Below are positions 1 through 10,840 of a stretch of DNA of 64,000 bases, piece after piece. Numbering within the stretch: position 1 is the stretch's first letter; each line of letters opens with the position of its first letter. Origin of the DNA: Strix aluco (Eukaryota > Chordata > Aves > Strigiformes > Strigidae). The notes below the pieces were generated by a model, which was not told the DNA's origin, did not search any database, and saw nothing but the letters and a program-made list of their open reading frames with translations. The position numbers and the translations under genes are program-made. The stretch is from contig NC_133934.1 in assembly GCF_031877795.1 (NCBI RefSeq), forward strand, positions 107,138,610-107,202,609, in the 5' to 3' direction.

Positions 1-155
1 GTGAGGGGAGAAACCAGTTAGTGTCTGAAGAGGAGCCGGCAGAACTGTGCCTTGGTTCTGTCACACAGCAGGGCCCATCAGGCAGTACAAGGGCTGGGTG
101 GCAGCCTGCTACACTCACCGCTGCCTGCCTGCCGTTCCTGCCCCTTCCCGTTTCT
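1..155 (-). other. start of the TMED8 3' UTR
   Basis: This is minus-strand sequence directly after the TMED8 stop codon at 158-156. No polyadenylation signal was spotted before the window edge, so the UTR continues to the left. Confidence 0.7.
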
Positions 156-3100
156 TCAGCTAGTATAATAGACATGAAAGAACAGAGTCTTATTGCGGAG
201 GAGAGAGTACGAGTTATCAAATTTCAGCAGGTAGATGCCCTCCCCTGGATACTCATGGCTGCCTGCCTGCACCTCCCGATGGCTGTTCCTCCGATATACG
301 GGCATGATCTCACCGTAGCGGTTCCGCAGGTAGCTTTTGGAGCCCCTTTCCACATCACCAACAGGGGCGAGTCCTGAATGGGAGAGAGGAGACAAGTAGG
401 CCAGAGCCAGTTAAGCCTCTAGGTGATCCAGAAAAAGATCAACAAGACCAGGATGAGGCAGGGGCATACAGATATATGGAAAGCTAACTATGATAGCATT
501 ACCCATAGTGTCTGCTCTGACCTTTCTGCAAATCATACCCACAAAGTCCAGCTTTCCTTATCATGACAAAGGACACGCTGAGAACCAGTTCTCTTGGGAA
601 TACTGATGGGACAGTATCCACTTGCCTGCCAGCCTGGTCTCCTCTCCCTGGACTTACCTTTTAGACACCTCGCTGCTTTTATACACACAACAGTGATCCA
701 GTGATACAGACTTGGAGCAAAAGAAAGGTGGGAAGGCTCTTAGCTATAATCTCTCTGTGTTTAGGTCATCAATTCACTTCTCCAAGAGGATTCCTCATAC
801 AGGAATGTACCCCTCTTTGGAGAACCTGCAAAATTAATTTCAACCCCCCCAGCTACACTGATCACACAAACACCGAAGCCACAGAACAGGCAACATCCCT
901 GTGTGTTTCACAAGTAAAAAGACATGGATAGCAATCCTCTCAAATGCACTCAGCAGTGTACTGGGGTGTACTGGGGAAAAAAACCCAACCAAACAAAAAA
1001 CCCCCAGAAACAAAATGGTTTTGCTCCTGCTCACCACCAGAAATTTCTTGGGTTCAGAGGCTACGAAAAGCAGTCTAGTTAAAATTTTGGACCCTAATCT
1101 TTTTATCAGCTAGAAGCTGAACAAGTGAATTCTGATTTTATTTTTCAATGCATCCAATTTTGAGAATGCTCTTGGAGAAGGACAGCCATTGACAGCCATT
1201 GAAGCAGGAAGGGCTAAATGCTTTCTCATCACAGCCTAACCAAGAACGCAAAAGGCTGCAGAGATAACAAGTGGGCTGACTAAACAAAGTAAATGGAAAT
1301 TACAGCATCTGACAGACACTCTCAGTAGCATGGAAACAAGCACCACAAATTAACCCTTATAAGGTCTGCACTAACCTTCAATTTCCTCCTCCTCCTCTTC
1401 ATCCTCCTCATCGCTGGATTCGCTGACCTGAACAGTAATGGCAGTGCTAGTAACTGTGGTCCAGTCAAAATAGACTCCAAACCCAATGTCGTAGTCATCT
1501 GTAGCAAACTCCCAGCAAATGCATTTCCCATCAGGATGGGTTGGCACGCGGACTGTCACCACCTCGCCTCGCTTCACCACCATCCGGCCGTTCTTCTCCT
1601 TTCCCATCTTGGCTTTGAATTCCTTAGTCTTCTCAGTGGTCCACATGGTGGGTGGAGCCAGAGGGGGAGGCTGAGCTGAGACAAGGGAAAAGATTGTGGG
1701 CTCACCTGACTTTGCTACTGACAAAATGTTCTTATCTGAAAACAGTGAAGCTATTTCTGATGAGGCTTTTGCATTCTGGAGCCTGCTCCCAGAAGCCTTG
1801 AATGTGAAGTTTTCCCACTCGATAGCCAGGATCCCAAATTTCTAGCAGGAATTAGTCTCTAGGACAGCCTCAGCTCTTCTCTAGCCAGGGCAGGCACTTA
1901 AAAAGTGGCGCCAACAAGAGTCTTCCTTTCAGGACTCACCTTTCCTCTGCTCCCCAAGGAGGTCTGCAGTCTCCAGCTCAGCTGAAAGGATATCCACAGC
2001 ACCAGTGTGATCTGACTGAATCATGACTATATCCCCTGCTCCTTGAGGTACATGGTAGTTGGCTATCCGAACAACAGCTTCCTGCACAAAGCACATAAGA
2101 AACATTGTCACAAAGACCATCGTGGTAAGAAAGTGCCCAGTTGGATTTAAACCAACTCATTAGTAATTCAGGCATCTTTCTGAAGCCAGGTCAGACCCTG
2201 CAGAAGCTTCTAGTAGTTAAAAAGAACTGGCTGGTTCCAAGACACCTCTCTGCATTATCTCCCCCATAGCACCAAAGTCATGAACTCTGAAGTCAAATGC
2301 TGCATCAGTCTCACAAATTACACACCCCTTGGCCTTCCCAGGATTCCCTAGGCAGGCACATCTTTGCATTTCCCTCAGAGTTCATTGTCACCTCTCAACA
2401 AAGCAACAGCCTTACAGACTTAGCTGGCTGCTCTTGGAAAGAGCTCCCAAGACACAATCTCTCTAGGGAGAGCCTTTCAGCTCTGCGTGCATCTAGACCA
2501 CAGCCGCAATCAAACTGTCATTTGCTGTGTCCTCGTTAAAAGTCCATCTGGTTCACTAGGGTCAGCCCTCTCTCCTTATATATGCAAACTCACAGCTCCT
2601 GGGCTGCGTACCACCTGCACAGGTTTTCCCAACTGTACCTGTAATGCAAATGAATTGGCTGCTCACCAAAAGAAACAAAAGACAGCACAATTACTTTCAG
2701 GTCCCCCCCCTTCCATAAATCTACAAGAAGGGAATTCCCAGAAGTCCCAGGCAAGAGGCAGAAGGTGAGAATAACCTTGAAGCCTTAGTGAGCCAAAAAC
2801 TGCAAGGAAGTGAGGACTAGCCAAAGAAACAAGTGGAATTTTGCAAATCAGACCTATAACACCTCCCACTAATGTATAGAAAAAAATATAACTGAATCTA
2901 TGTTAACACTACTTTTGTCTTAACGCAACCCTTAAAGTCCCAGTCCCATAGCCATAAGCACAGCAGTAAGGTGGAAGAACTATTGCTCCACCTCTGTCCT
3001 TGCTTTCAGACATAAGAAACATCCACCTACCTCTTTGAGGGACTGAATTTGGTCAGGCAGCTTCTCTTCTAGTTCAGCCACTTCCTGGTCCTCTAAAGTC

Positions 3101-6100
3101 CCAGCTTCTTCCTTCGAATCCTCTGTCGCACCCACACTCACGAGCGTCCCAATCTGTGACCTGTCAGAGAAGAGCAGCACTACAATTCAGCACTTGCACC
3201 CAGGGCACGGCCAGCAGAGGAATCGCTCTGCTCTGGAACTCAAATTCAAATGGACTGAAGGGAACAATCTGTGGTCAGCACCTGCCAACTGCACAAAGAG
3301 CCCTTTGCACCCCAGTCCTACCCTCATCTCCACATGACTATCTTCCACGTGAACCAGAGGGAGCAACTTCAGTGAGATACTCCTTATTTACCATGCTGTA
3401 GACAGCAGCAATTCACTGCACTCACCCCACAGCATGCTAGCTCACCAACACTGTACTAAGTGCAGAAATCAGTAGCAACTTTTCTGCTCAAGAAAGGACA
3501 ACTTCTTTTATGCCAGCTACACAACTCCTGCATATTCCATCAGAGGTCAACTGGATCAGTGAAAGGATTCAAAATAGTTTTCACAGCCATCCTGAAAAAA
3601 CCCTCTATTTAAGTGGCCCATAATGCCTTTCCCATTAGCACTCCTAAGAGATACAGGGAGCACCCAGTGTCTCTGCCATATTCAGCTATGCTGCACAGAC
3701 AAGCAAGCTGTAAGACATACAATGGCAGCACAATATTAGCAAAGAGGTCCGAGTACTGCACTGTGACAAGAGGAGATAGACATGTTAGAACAAAAAGAAA
3801 GGTACGTAACAGGAAAAAAAAAATGGGCAAGAAAGGAAACATCTTTAGCATTCATTCTCTGTTGAGGGTTTTCTTTTAAATTATATGAAAGAAATGCTGC
3901 CTATTGTCTATAGCTGGAAAGTGTTATCATCCCAAATGAACTCAGATGGATGCCAAAAGAGTCTTTCCTGTCATACTCTCCGATACTATGTGAAACTTCC
4001 ATGAGAAGCAACCTAGTCTTTAATAGGAATAGAAACAGGTACCCTTTTGAAAAGAAAAGCCTTCTCACAGCACTATAAAACCAATGTCAACTGCCTTGGT
4101 CTAAAGGATCAGAAACATGAGAACACAGCAGTAATGGAAAATATGGCATTTCCTCAAATGCCTCCTTTCAGAAATGGGAAATATCCTCATTAGCAAAGGA
4201 GCAGACTATCAGTATAGTGTGGAAGAGTTAAAAAAAATAATTTAAAAAACCCCATACACAGCTCAACTCGGACAAATTCCTTGCTGCACCCATAGAGAAG
4301 ACCAGAACAGGGCAAATGCGGCTTTTGTTTCCAAGTCTTTACTCCTACAGGTGTACAGATTTTATCCAGAAATAAAGCCATTTCTTATTTAAATTCTCTC
4401 AACAGTGTGATTTCCTTTCCTAGAAATGGCATGATAGACCAGAAGGTCTGTAAGAACAACTCAAATGAGCTGAATACCAGGATACGCAAAATAGCAGCAG
4501 ATGGACAATATAAGAAAAGAAGGGACACTTGGAGGGGACTATTTTTTAAAGGAAGAACTCTCACTGTGATCTGTAATGATTTCTCTGGCAGTCCATGACA
4601 AATTTGAACTTCTATGCCATCGTTTTTCAGCCCATTTGCTTTTTAGCTTAGCAGTTGCATGATCACACCTAGAAGGGCTATTTGGTCACTTGCTACCATG
4701 GGTGCACACATCTGCTCAAAAGGCTCTCCATCAACAGAAGCTAACAGCTTGGGAATTTTTTCCTCCAGACACCACTGAAGTCCAAGAGTCTAACTGAAAG
4801 ATTAGGAAGTGCTGCACAAGCTTTATAAGCAGATTTACGAAGACAGAGCTCAGCTGCTTCCTCTTCACACAAGCCTTTTGGACCACCCCCGTCCCTTTCA
4901 AAGGAGATCTAACTTACACAAATTTATCAGGTAATGTCCACAAGTATCCAGCACCTACTTTGGCCATTTTGCTCACAGTCTGTATTAATCTCTTTGAAGA
5001 AAATTAGATGACATAATAAAGAGATGGAAGAACACATGTGTGGAGTCAAGAAGGCTGATACAGATGTCATTAGCATCAAGACAAGATGGCATCAAACTGC
5101 TGTTTTATTAAGCAGTGTGGTTTGTTGGGTTTTTTTGCTGGAATTTTTTCCCCCTCTTTTTCAGTGAGGTTGTGGTTTATCTACTGTCTGATGTAATTAA
5201 CTCACACATTTCTGAAACTGTATCCTGTGCAACAAATGTACAATGGCAAATGAAACTCCACTGCATACGGTATTAGTGCTTGTAACCAATGCAATGATTT
5301 GGCCACAGGCACCGCAGGCTCAACAGATAATAACAAGCCAAACATCTGATAACAGGGTCAATCAGCAGCATTAATGAAGGAGTGACACAGAAAACAAAGG
5401 GTGAAGAAAAAAACCAAAACATTGTCAGGAAAACAGTGAAAGGTGTTTTCTTGCTCAGCTTCCACCAGAATTATAGAGAGTGGGAATACTTTCATAATTA
5501 AGCATCCTTCAGACAGGATAGAGAAAATTTCCTGCTGAAAGTTTATTAGCTCTTACAATGGACTACAAAACCTTGCAGGGTTCCTTCCAAGCTGAATGAT
5601 TCTGTGATTTGAATAGATGAGTCATGGACTACACTTTGTCATTTCATAAGCTTTAAAACAACCTTAAACCTATAAGAACAGTCCCTCCTATATCGATTCC
5701 CGTATATACTGTCCCAAAGCAGACAATTCAGTCTCCAGTCCCTTCTCTTCACCTGCACAGAATTAACTGCCATAAAGAGGATGTCACAGGAACAAAACAG
5801 ACTGTCATGCATTGGGACCACAACACACAAAAAGATTTTCCTACCCACTCTGCGAAGTACTGGACTCCAAAGAATCAACCAGCTGATCTGCAGGCTCTAT
5901 CTTTTGGGGCGCATCTTCATTTTCTAACAACAAACAGAATATACAGTAAGTGAAATAAATTTCAGTCTTTAGTATACACAGACAGGAGGAGGAAGAACTA
6001 CAGCCAGCACTCAAACATTGACAAGGTCACAGGGCTGTGGAACAAAGAGCTGTGCCAACTAGTTTTTCATGTTATGAGCTGTATCTAGCACCTTACAGGA

Positions 6101-7353
6101 CAAAGATTTTTAATCATCCCAACCCTAGGAAAGGAAGAACAAAAAACCATGCATGTTTTTGGTGCAGAACCACTCTCAGGAGCAGGGTTCATTCAGGAAC
6201 CACCAATCCTAACTTTAGAAGGACAGAACAAGGCCAAATTTCATCACGTAAAACTGGGCTGACAAAACCCTGGAAAAAGCCATCATGCAGTGGTTCCCAC
6301 AGGGCACCAATGAAATGGAAATTCCTAGGTCACTGCTAAAAGGACTGTCTATAAAGATGGCTCCTGGTCTCCCCCGAGTCTCCTGAACTCTGGGAAAGCT
6401 CTGTCCCCATACAGCTGCGGTATGCACTCCACAGCCCTGCCGTCGGATCGCATTAAGGCAGTGAAGCGGGCATGGACAAGGGCCAGCTTTTGCAGCTCTC
6501 CGATGACACACCTCACAGGCGCTGGCTGGGCCGGGGAGTCAGTTCGGAGCTGGGAGGCACCTCCAGCCCACGGGCACACAGCACCAGCCCCCAGCCCACG
6601 GCAGAGACCGCATGGCGGGGGTACTCCAGCTCCGGCTAGATGGGGCCTCTTTCACTGGGGAAGGCACCCTGTCTGTCATGAACCTCCATCAATCCTCGTC
6701 CTTTCCGCTACAGGGAAGGAACACCGGGAAGCGCTGCCGTAGGTTCAGGCGCTGGAGCGGCAGGTGGGCCGAGCACCCCAGGGCGCGGCGGCGCTCCGGG
6801 GCCTCCCTCGGCGAGGGTGCCGGGCGCGGAAGGGCGCGCCCGGCCACCGCCGCCTGCCCCTTCCCCCAGCAGCAACCCCCCGCTGCAGCGGCAGTCGCGG
6901 ACTAACTCCCGGCGCTGCTCTTCGCAAGGGGCGCCGCGTTTTCACCGAGGCAAACCGCCCCCGTGGAAGTAACGCTTCTCCGGGAGAAACGAGGAAACCC
7001 ACCGTGGAAAGGAAACCCGCGGTATTCTCCCTGACTGCAAGGCCAACGCTAAAACACGCGCCCCCGGGCAGCCGCCTTGCCGCCGGCAGCCCCCCAGGCA
7101 CGGCCTGGCACCCGCCCCGCCGCCGCGGGGGCTCCTCCTCAGCGACCCCGGCCGGGCTACATGCGCTCGCCGCCGGGAGGGCAGCGCGCAGGCGGGGAGC
7201 CGCTCCCGCTATCCGCCGCGGCCAGCCCGGCTGCACCCCCCCCTCCCCCGCCGAGCCCCTACCTGAGGGGACGTGGGGCGCGGGGCCGCCCGGCGCCCCG
7301 GCGGCCGGGGGCTCGAAGCGGGAGCCGGCGGCGGCGGCCAGCACGTCCGACAT
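156..7353 (-). CDS. TMED8: TMED8, GOLD-domain protein (6 coding exons, 339 aa)
   Basis: Coding exons in transcript order are 7353-7263, 5923-5845, 3160-3031, 2081-1940, 1735-1376 and 373-156. Every junction has GT/AG ends and matching phase, and the exons sum to 1020 nt (340 codons with stop). The N-terminal half is acidic and Ala/Pro-rich. The GOLD domain fills the last two exons (about residues 170-339), with a TMWTTEK start, a GFGVYFDW strand, an acidic run of Asp/Glu, and a C-terminal half ending in FFHVYYTS. The same Glu-rich loop is known in the GOLD domain of ACBD3. GOLD domains bind proteins or lipids in Golgi traffic. Despite the TMED name I see no signal peptide or transmembrane helix, so it is probably cytosolic. 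The start is the ATG at 7353 in the CpG island shared with SAMD15. The 3' UTR runs off the left edge. Human TMED8 is of similar length (about 325 aa). Function beyond the fold is not established. Confidence 0.93.
5535..5612 (+). mobile_element. old CR1 LINE 3' tail
   Basis: The segment ends with a CR1-like tail, TTCCTTCCAAGCTGAATGAT followed by TCTGTGATT, which is the usual CR1 3' end with substitutions. Only a short piece is recognisable. It lies in TMED8 intron 2-side sequence upstream of exon 2 and looks old. Confidence 0.6.
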
Positions 7354-8200
7354 GGGCAGGGCCGAGCGGGCGGCCAGCGCGCGCGGAGCCGAAGGCGGCG
7401 GCCCGCCGCGGCGGAAAGGGCCGAGCGGGGCCGAGGCGCCGCGGCCGCCGCCGGCGGAAGCAGCCGAGTGGGGGTGGCAGGAGCCGAGCGGGTGCGTGCG
7501 AGCCGGCAGGAGGCAGAGGGCGGCGCCTCGGGGCTCCCCCCTCAGCCTCCCCCCGCCGGCAACGCAGCCAACCGGAAACCGGTTCCGCGGAGCCACCAGG
7601 CGCGGGACGCAGGCGGCGTTGCGGGCCGAGAGCGTGGAGGGGGCGGCGGAAGGGAAAGCGGGGTGCACCTCCAGGAAGTGGCGGTTGCCGTGGGAACGGG
7701 GGCCCGGAAGGACGCGTTACCGGGGCGGCCTGGGGACGGCGCCGATGGAGCCGAGCCTGGGGCCCGCGGGGCCGGGGGCGACCGAGGGGCCCGAGCCCGA
7801 GCCCGAGGGCGGGGGGAGGCTGCGGCCCGCCTGCCCCTTCCTGGCGTGGAGCGCCGCGGAGGTGGCTGAGTGGGTGGCGCGGCTCGGCTTCCCCCAGTAC
7901 GAGGTGCGGGGCTGCTGGCCCGGGCGGGAAGCCGCGGCCCCACCGCCGCCTGAACCGGTGGCCCTCAACTTTCTGTCTGTGTGCGAGTGGCGAGGGTGGG
8001 GGTGGTGGTGGCCGAGGGTGACCCGCGGCCCACCCGCCTTTCCCTCTGCTTCCCTGCCCAGGAGTGCTTCAGGGCCAACGGCATCACCGGCCGCCGCCTC
8101 ATCCTCGCGAACTGCTCCAACCTGCCCGCCATGGGTGTCACGGACTTCGGCCACATGCAGGTGCGGCCGGCTGCGGGTCCCGGAGCTCCCTCAGCCCCTC
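6700..8200. promoter_or_regulatory. bidirectional CpG-island promoter of TMED8 and SAMD15
   Basis: This is a dense CpG, GC-rich block around two divergent first exons. The start codons at 7353 (-) and 7745 (+) are about 390 bp apart. ETS-type GGAA sites occur at 7670-7678 (CAGGAAGTG) and 7704-7710 (CCGGAAG), and GC boxes are frequent. No TATA box is apparent near either start. The layout is typical of a shared housekeeping promoter. Transcription start sites cannot be read from sequence. Confidence 0.75.
7684..7697 (+). promoter_or_regulatory. RFX-type X-box candidate upstream of SAMD15
   Basis: GTTGCCGTGGGAAC matches the palindromic RFX consensus GTTGCCATGGCAAC at 12 of 14 positions. It lies 47 bp before the SAMD15 ATG. 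RFX factors drive ciliary genes from X-boxes close to the start site. The match is seen; its use is inferred. Confidence 0.5.
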
Positions 8201-10840
8201 GGAGCCCCGCTCTGACCCGTTCTGCTTGCAAGCAGGCTAGGCTATAGCCTGTCTGCCCAGGCAGATGGCTTATTCCAAGAGTGAGCCTGAAACTGAACAA
8301 CCAAATTTGTTCAGCCAAACAGTTACATCTCTTAAGGCTTTTCAGGTGTAAATCCTTAGCCGGCTGGAGATCGCAGGCATCCTCTCTGGGACACCATAAG
8401 TGCATCAGAAGTGCTTAGCCTTCTTCAAGCCTACGTTGCTCCTCTTGTCCCATGAAATTGCTTAGCAAGATACATGCACCTTTCTTACATATCCCTCAGA
8501 ATTTCTTTTCAGTAATTTTCCACTTACTGATTTGTAGAACTTCTAAAAATCTAGTCAGATTTAACCTGCAGCAATTGAGCCACTGATCTCAAGCAGCAGA
8601 AGGGCAACTCATTATTACTTCCTTGTTTTACACTTGGCTGAACACAAACAGCATCTGTCTCTTCCTCATTTTATAAACATGTATTTGGCCATTTTCCTTT
8701 CAAACCCACATCTTTTCTTGAACAAACACTGATAGTTAAGCTAACTAGACTGAAGTTCGGGGCTACAGTCTAGCCTTCCAAAGCTTCCTGAAGGCTCAGA
8801 AAATAAGCAAGTTGACTTAAATTTCATCACCCTCCTTCCCCTCCTTAATGGAAACCACAGAGAGACTCGGGGCTGCATTTACAGACCCAAATCATTTGTT
8901 TTGCATCATGATTTAAAGTTGCTTTCTCCAGAGGACAGAAGGTAGAAGTTCAAAGAATCAGGAAGAGAGAAAAATCTTTATGGTCCAATGACTAGAGTAT
9001 GAACCTGTTTGTTTTATTCCAGGGCACCAAAAAGCAATTTCACCAGACTTCTGTTTGGCTGCACAATCTTAACTCTTTGTCTGAAACAAAATATGCCACC
9101 AAAACCATTGACTAGTGCCATGACTTTGCCTGTTGGTTGCAGGAGAAGTCATCGAATTACAATGCTTAGTTCTTCAGACAGCAGCCCTTCAGAGTATTTC
9201 TAGTTCAAGCAGATACAGCCTTTATAGTCTTTTGCACTTACCGAAGATGGCAAGAATTGTATATGCTTTGTAAGCCTCACCCTTACATTGGGTTATAGGG
9301 ATTATGTATGGTGGTAGTTTAACTGCGGAGAAGCACTAAGCCATGGGTTAGACATACCAACTGTAACCCATTCTTCCTCCTGCAGATACTGAAATTCCTC
9401 AGGTCTAGGATAAGCGATAGCCAGCATACTGCAGCAAGCTTGGAAATGAGACTGTCTCTGTAACGTTTTCCAAAGCTTGCAAGTGAATTGGGAACACCTC
9501 ACAGACTTCAGTGGAACTTAAATGTTCTTGAGGATCATGCCCTATCCTGCTGGTTATTTGTGGTTTAGAGAACTTTACTCCGATGGAATCCAAGCATGCA
9601 GAGCTCTGAGCAGGATGTGGCCCTTGGGGTCTTTCAGGAACCGCGTACTAGAGCAGGTGCAAAGTTATGGCCATAATCCTGGGCACATCAGCTTCCCAAC
9701 AGGAAATATCAATGAAAGGCTGTGAACAGTCAAAACCGAGATAGTTGCTATAGAAATAAACATGATAGCATCAGCTCAGTGAGATAGGAACGTCTTGCAA
9801 TTTAGGGGAAATGGCAGTTTGGTAGAGACCTACACAGTGAATTATGTGGAAGCTACACAGCATGGACGAGTGAAGTTACTGCTGGTTTTAGTTCCACTGT
9901 ATTGATATTTTAAATATCAAACCCACTGAAGATACTAGTCCGGTGTTCTTTTGATATCACACTCTTCAGAGTCAAGCCAAAGTTGGGGGAAAGTTTTGAG
10001 CAAATGCTGTGAAAGATCAGTAAAGCCTTGTGAATTGTATTTCGAAGCTTCAGACAAATCAGAAGGTTACATGCTCAGAAGTGACTTCAAAAATAATGGC
10101 AAGGCTCTGTTCACTGACAGTTCCAGGTCCAGCTGGCTCAGATAGCCAGTCACCCATCCTTTTCTTCATGAGCCATACGGCTTGTCAGTTTAATTAGTTT
10201 TTACATGTGTGTATAGACTTTGTTGTTGACAATATAATTTAGCAAACAGCAATGTTTTTGCATTAGGCAGAAAACTCCAGCTCATTCACCCGTAACTTGC
10301 GTGTTCTGCAAGAGCAAAGAGGAAAGCAGAGCTATTTGTGCCACTAAGAGACCAGATGTAATGCCATCCCCCACAGTAAATCTGGAGAATGAGTGGTCTG
10401 CTCTGCTTCTACAATGTCACATGGGGCTCAGATCCCTCTCAAGTTGCCACTTCAAGTGTGAAACTGTTCCAAAATTCAGAAATTCAGTTCTTTTTCCTGC
10501 TGCTCTGACACTGAATGGTATTAGCTGTTGCCCTGTCAAATGAGAATTTCAGATATTTTGTCTTGTATTTCAGGAGATTTCACGACACGTGCGAGAGTTG
10601 CTGGGGATTGAGGAGCCTCTCTTCAACAGATCCATTGCCCTCCCATACAGAGACTGCATGGGTCTCTTCCTGGAGCGAAAGTCACGATCAGGAAAGAAAG
10701 CAGATGCCCTCACTTTCTCACAGATTATCCAAGAAGCAGCACTGGAGCCCTATACTACAGCTCCTCCTTTGCAACCAGCCCAGGCTGGAGTAGAAGCAGA
10801 TGCTCTCCCTGTACCACAGAGCACCCAGAAGCAGGATTAG
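7745..10840 (+). CDS. SAMD15: SAMD15, sterile alpha motif protein (3 exons, 174 aa)
   Basis: Exons are 7745-7903, 8062-8160 and 10574-10840, all joined in phase 0 with GT/AG ends. The SAM domain runs from about residue 34 to 100 across all three exons (AWSAAEVAEW, then LGFPQYE, then NCSNLPAMGVTDFGHMQ, then RHVRELLGIEE). It is followed by a conserved tail with SIALPYRD. This closely matches the C-terminal part of human SAMD15 as I remember it. The human protein is far longer (about 674 aa) because of a long N-terminal region not seen here. SAM domains mediate protein or RNA contacts, and the role of this member is poorly known. An in-frame ATG at 7352 would add 131 codons, but the added part is low-complexity CpG-island sequence that contains the promoter motifs, so I chose 7745. 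TAG ends the frame at 10840. Confidence 0.9.
8161..10573 (+). other. SAMD15 intron 2
   Basis: This is a 2.4-kb intron bounded by GTGCGG and a TTTCAG acceptor. The first few hundred bases are still CpG-rich. I see no further exon, recognisable repeat or RNA gene in it. Confidence 0.8.

Noticed and set aside
6745-7668. 307-codon minus-strand open frame
   Set aside because: It contains TMED8 exon 1 (7353-7263) but the rest is Ala/Arg/Pro-rich CpG-island sequence past the GT donor.
6764-8215. 483-codon open frame on the plus strand across the TMED8/SAMD15 island
   Set aside because: It is long only because CpG-island sequence lacks stops. It begins with a non-ATG codon and reads through the SAMD15 exon 1 donor. 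Only 7745-7903 and 8062-8160 are supported as exons.
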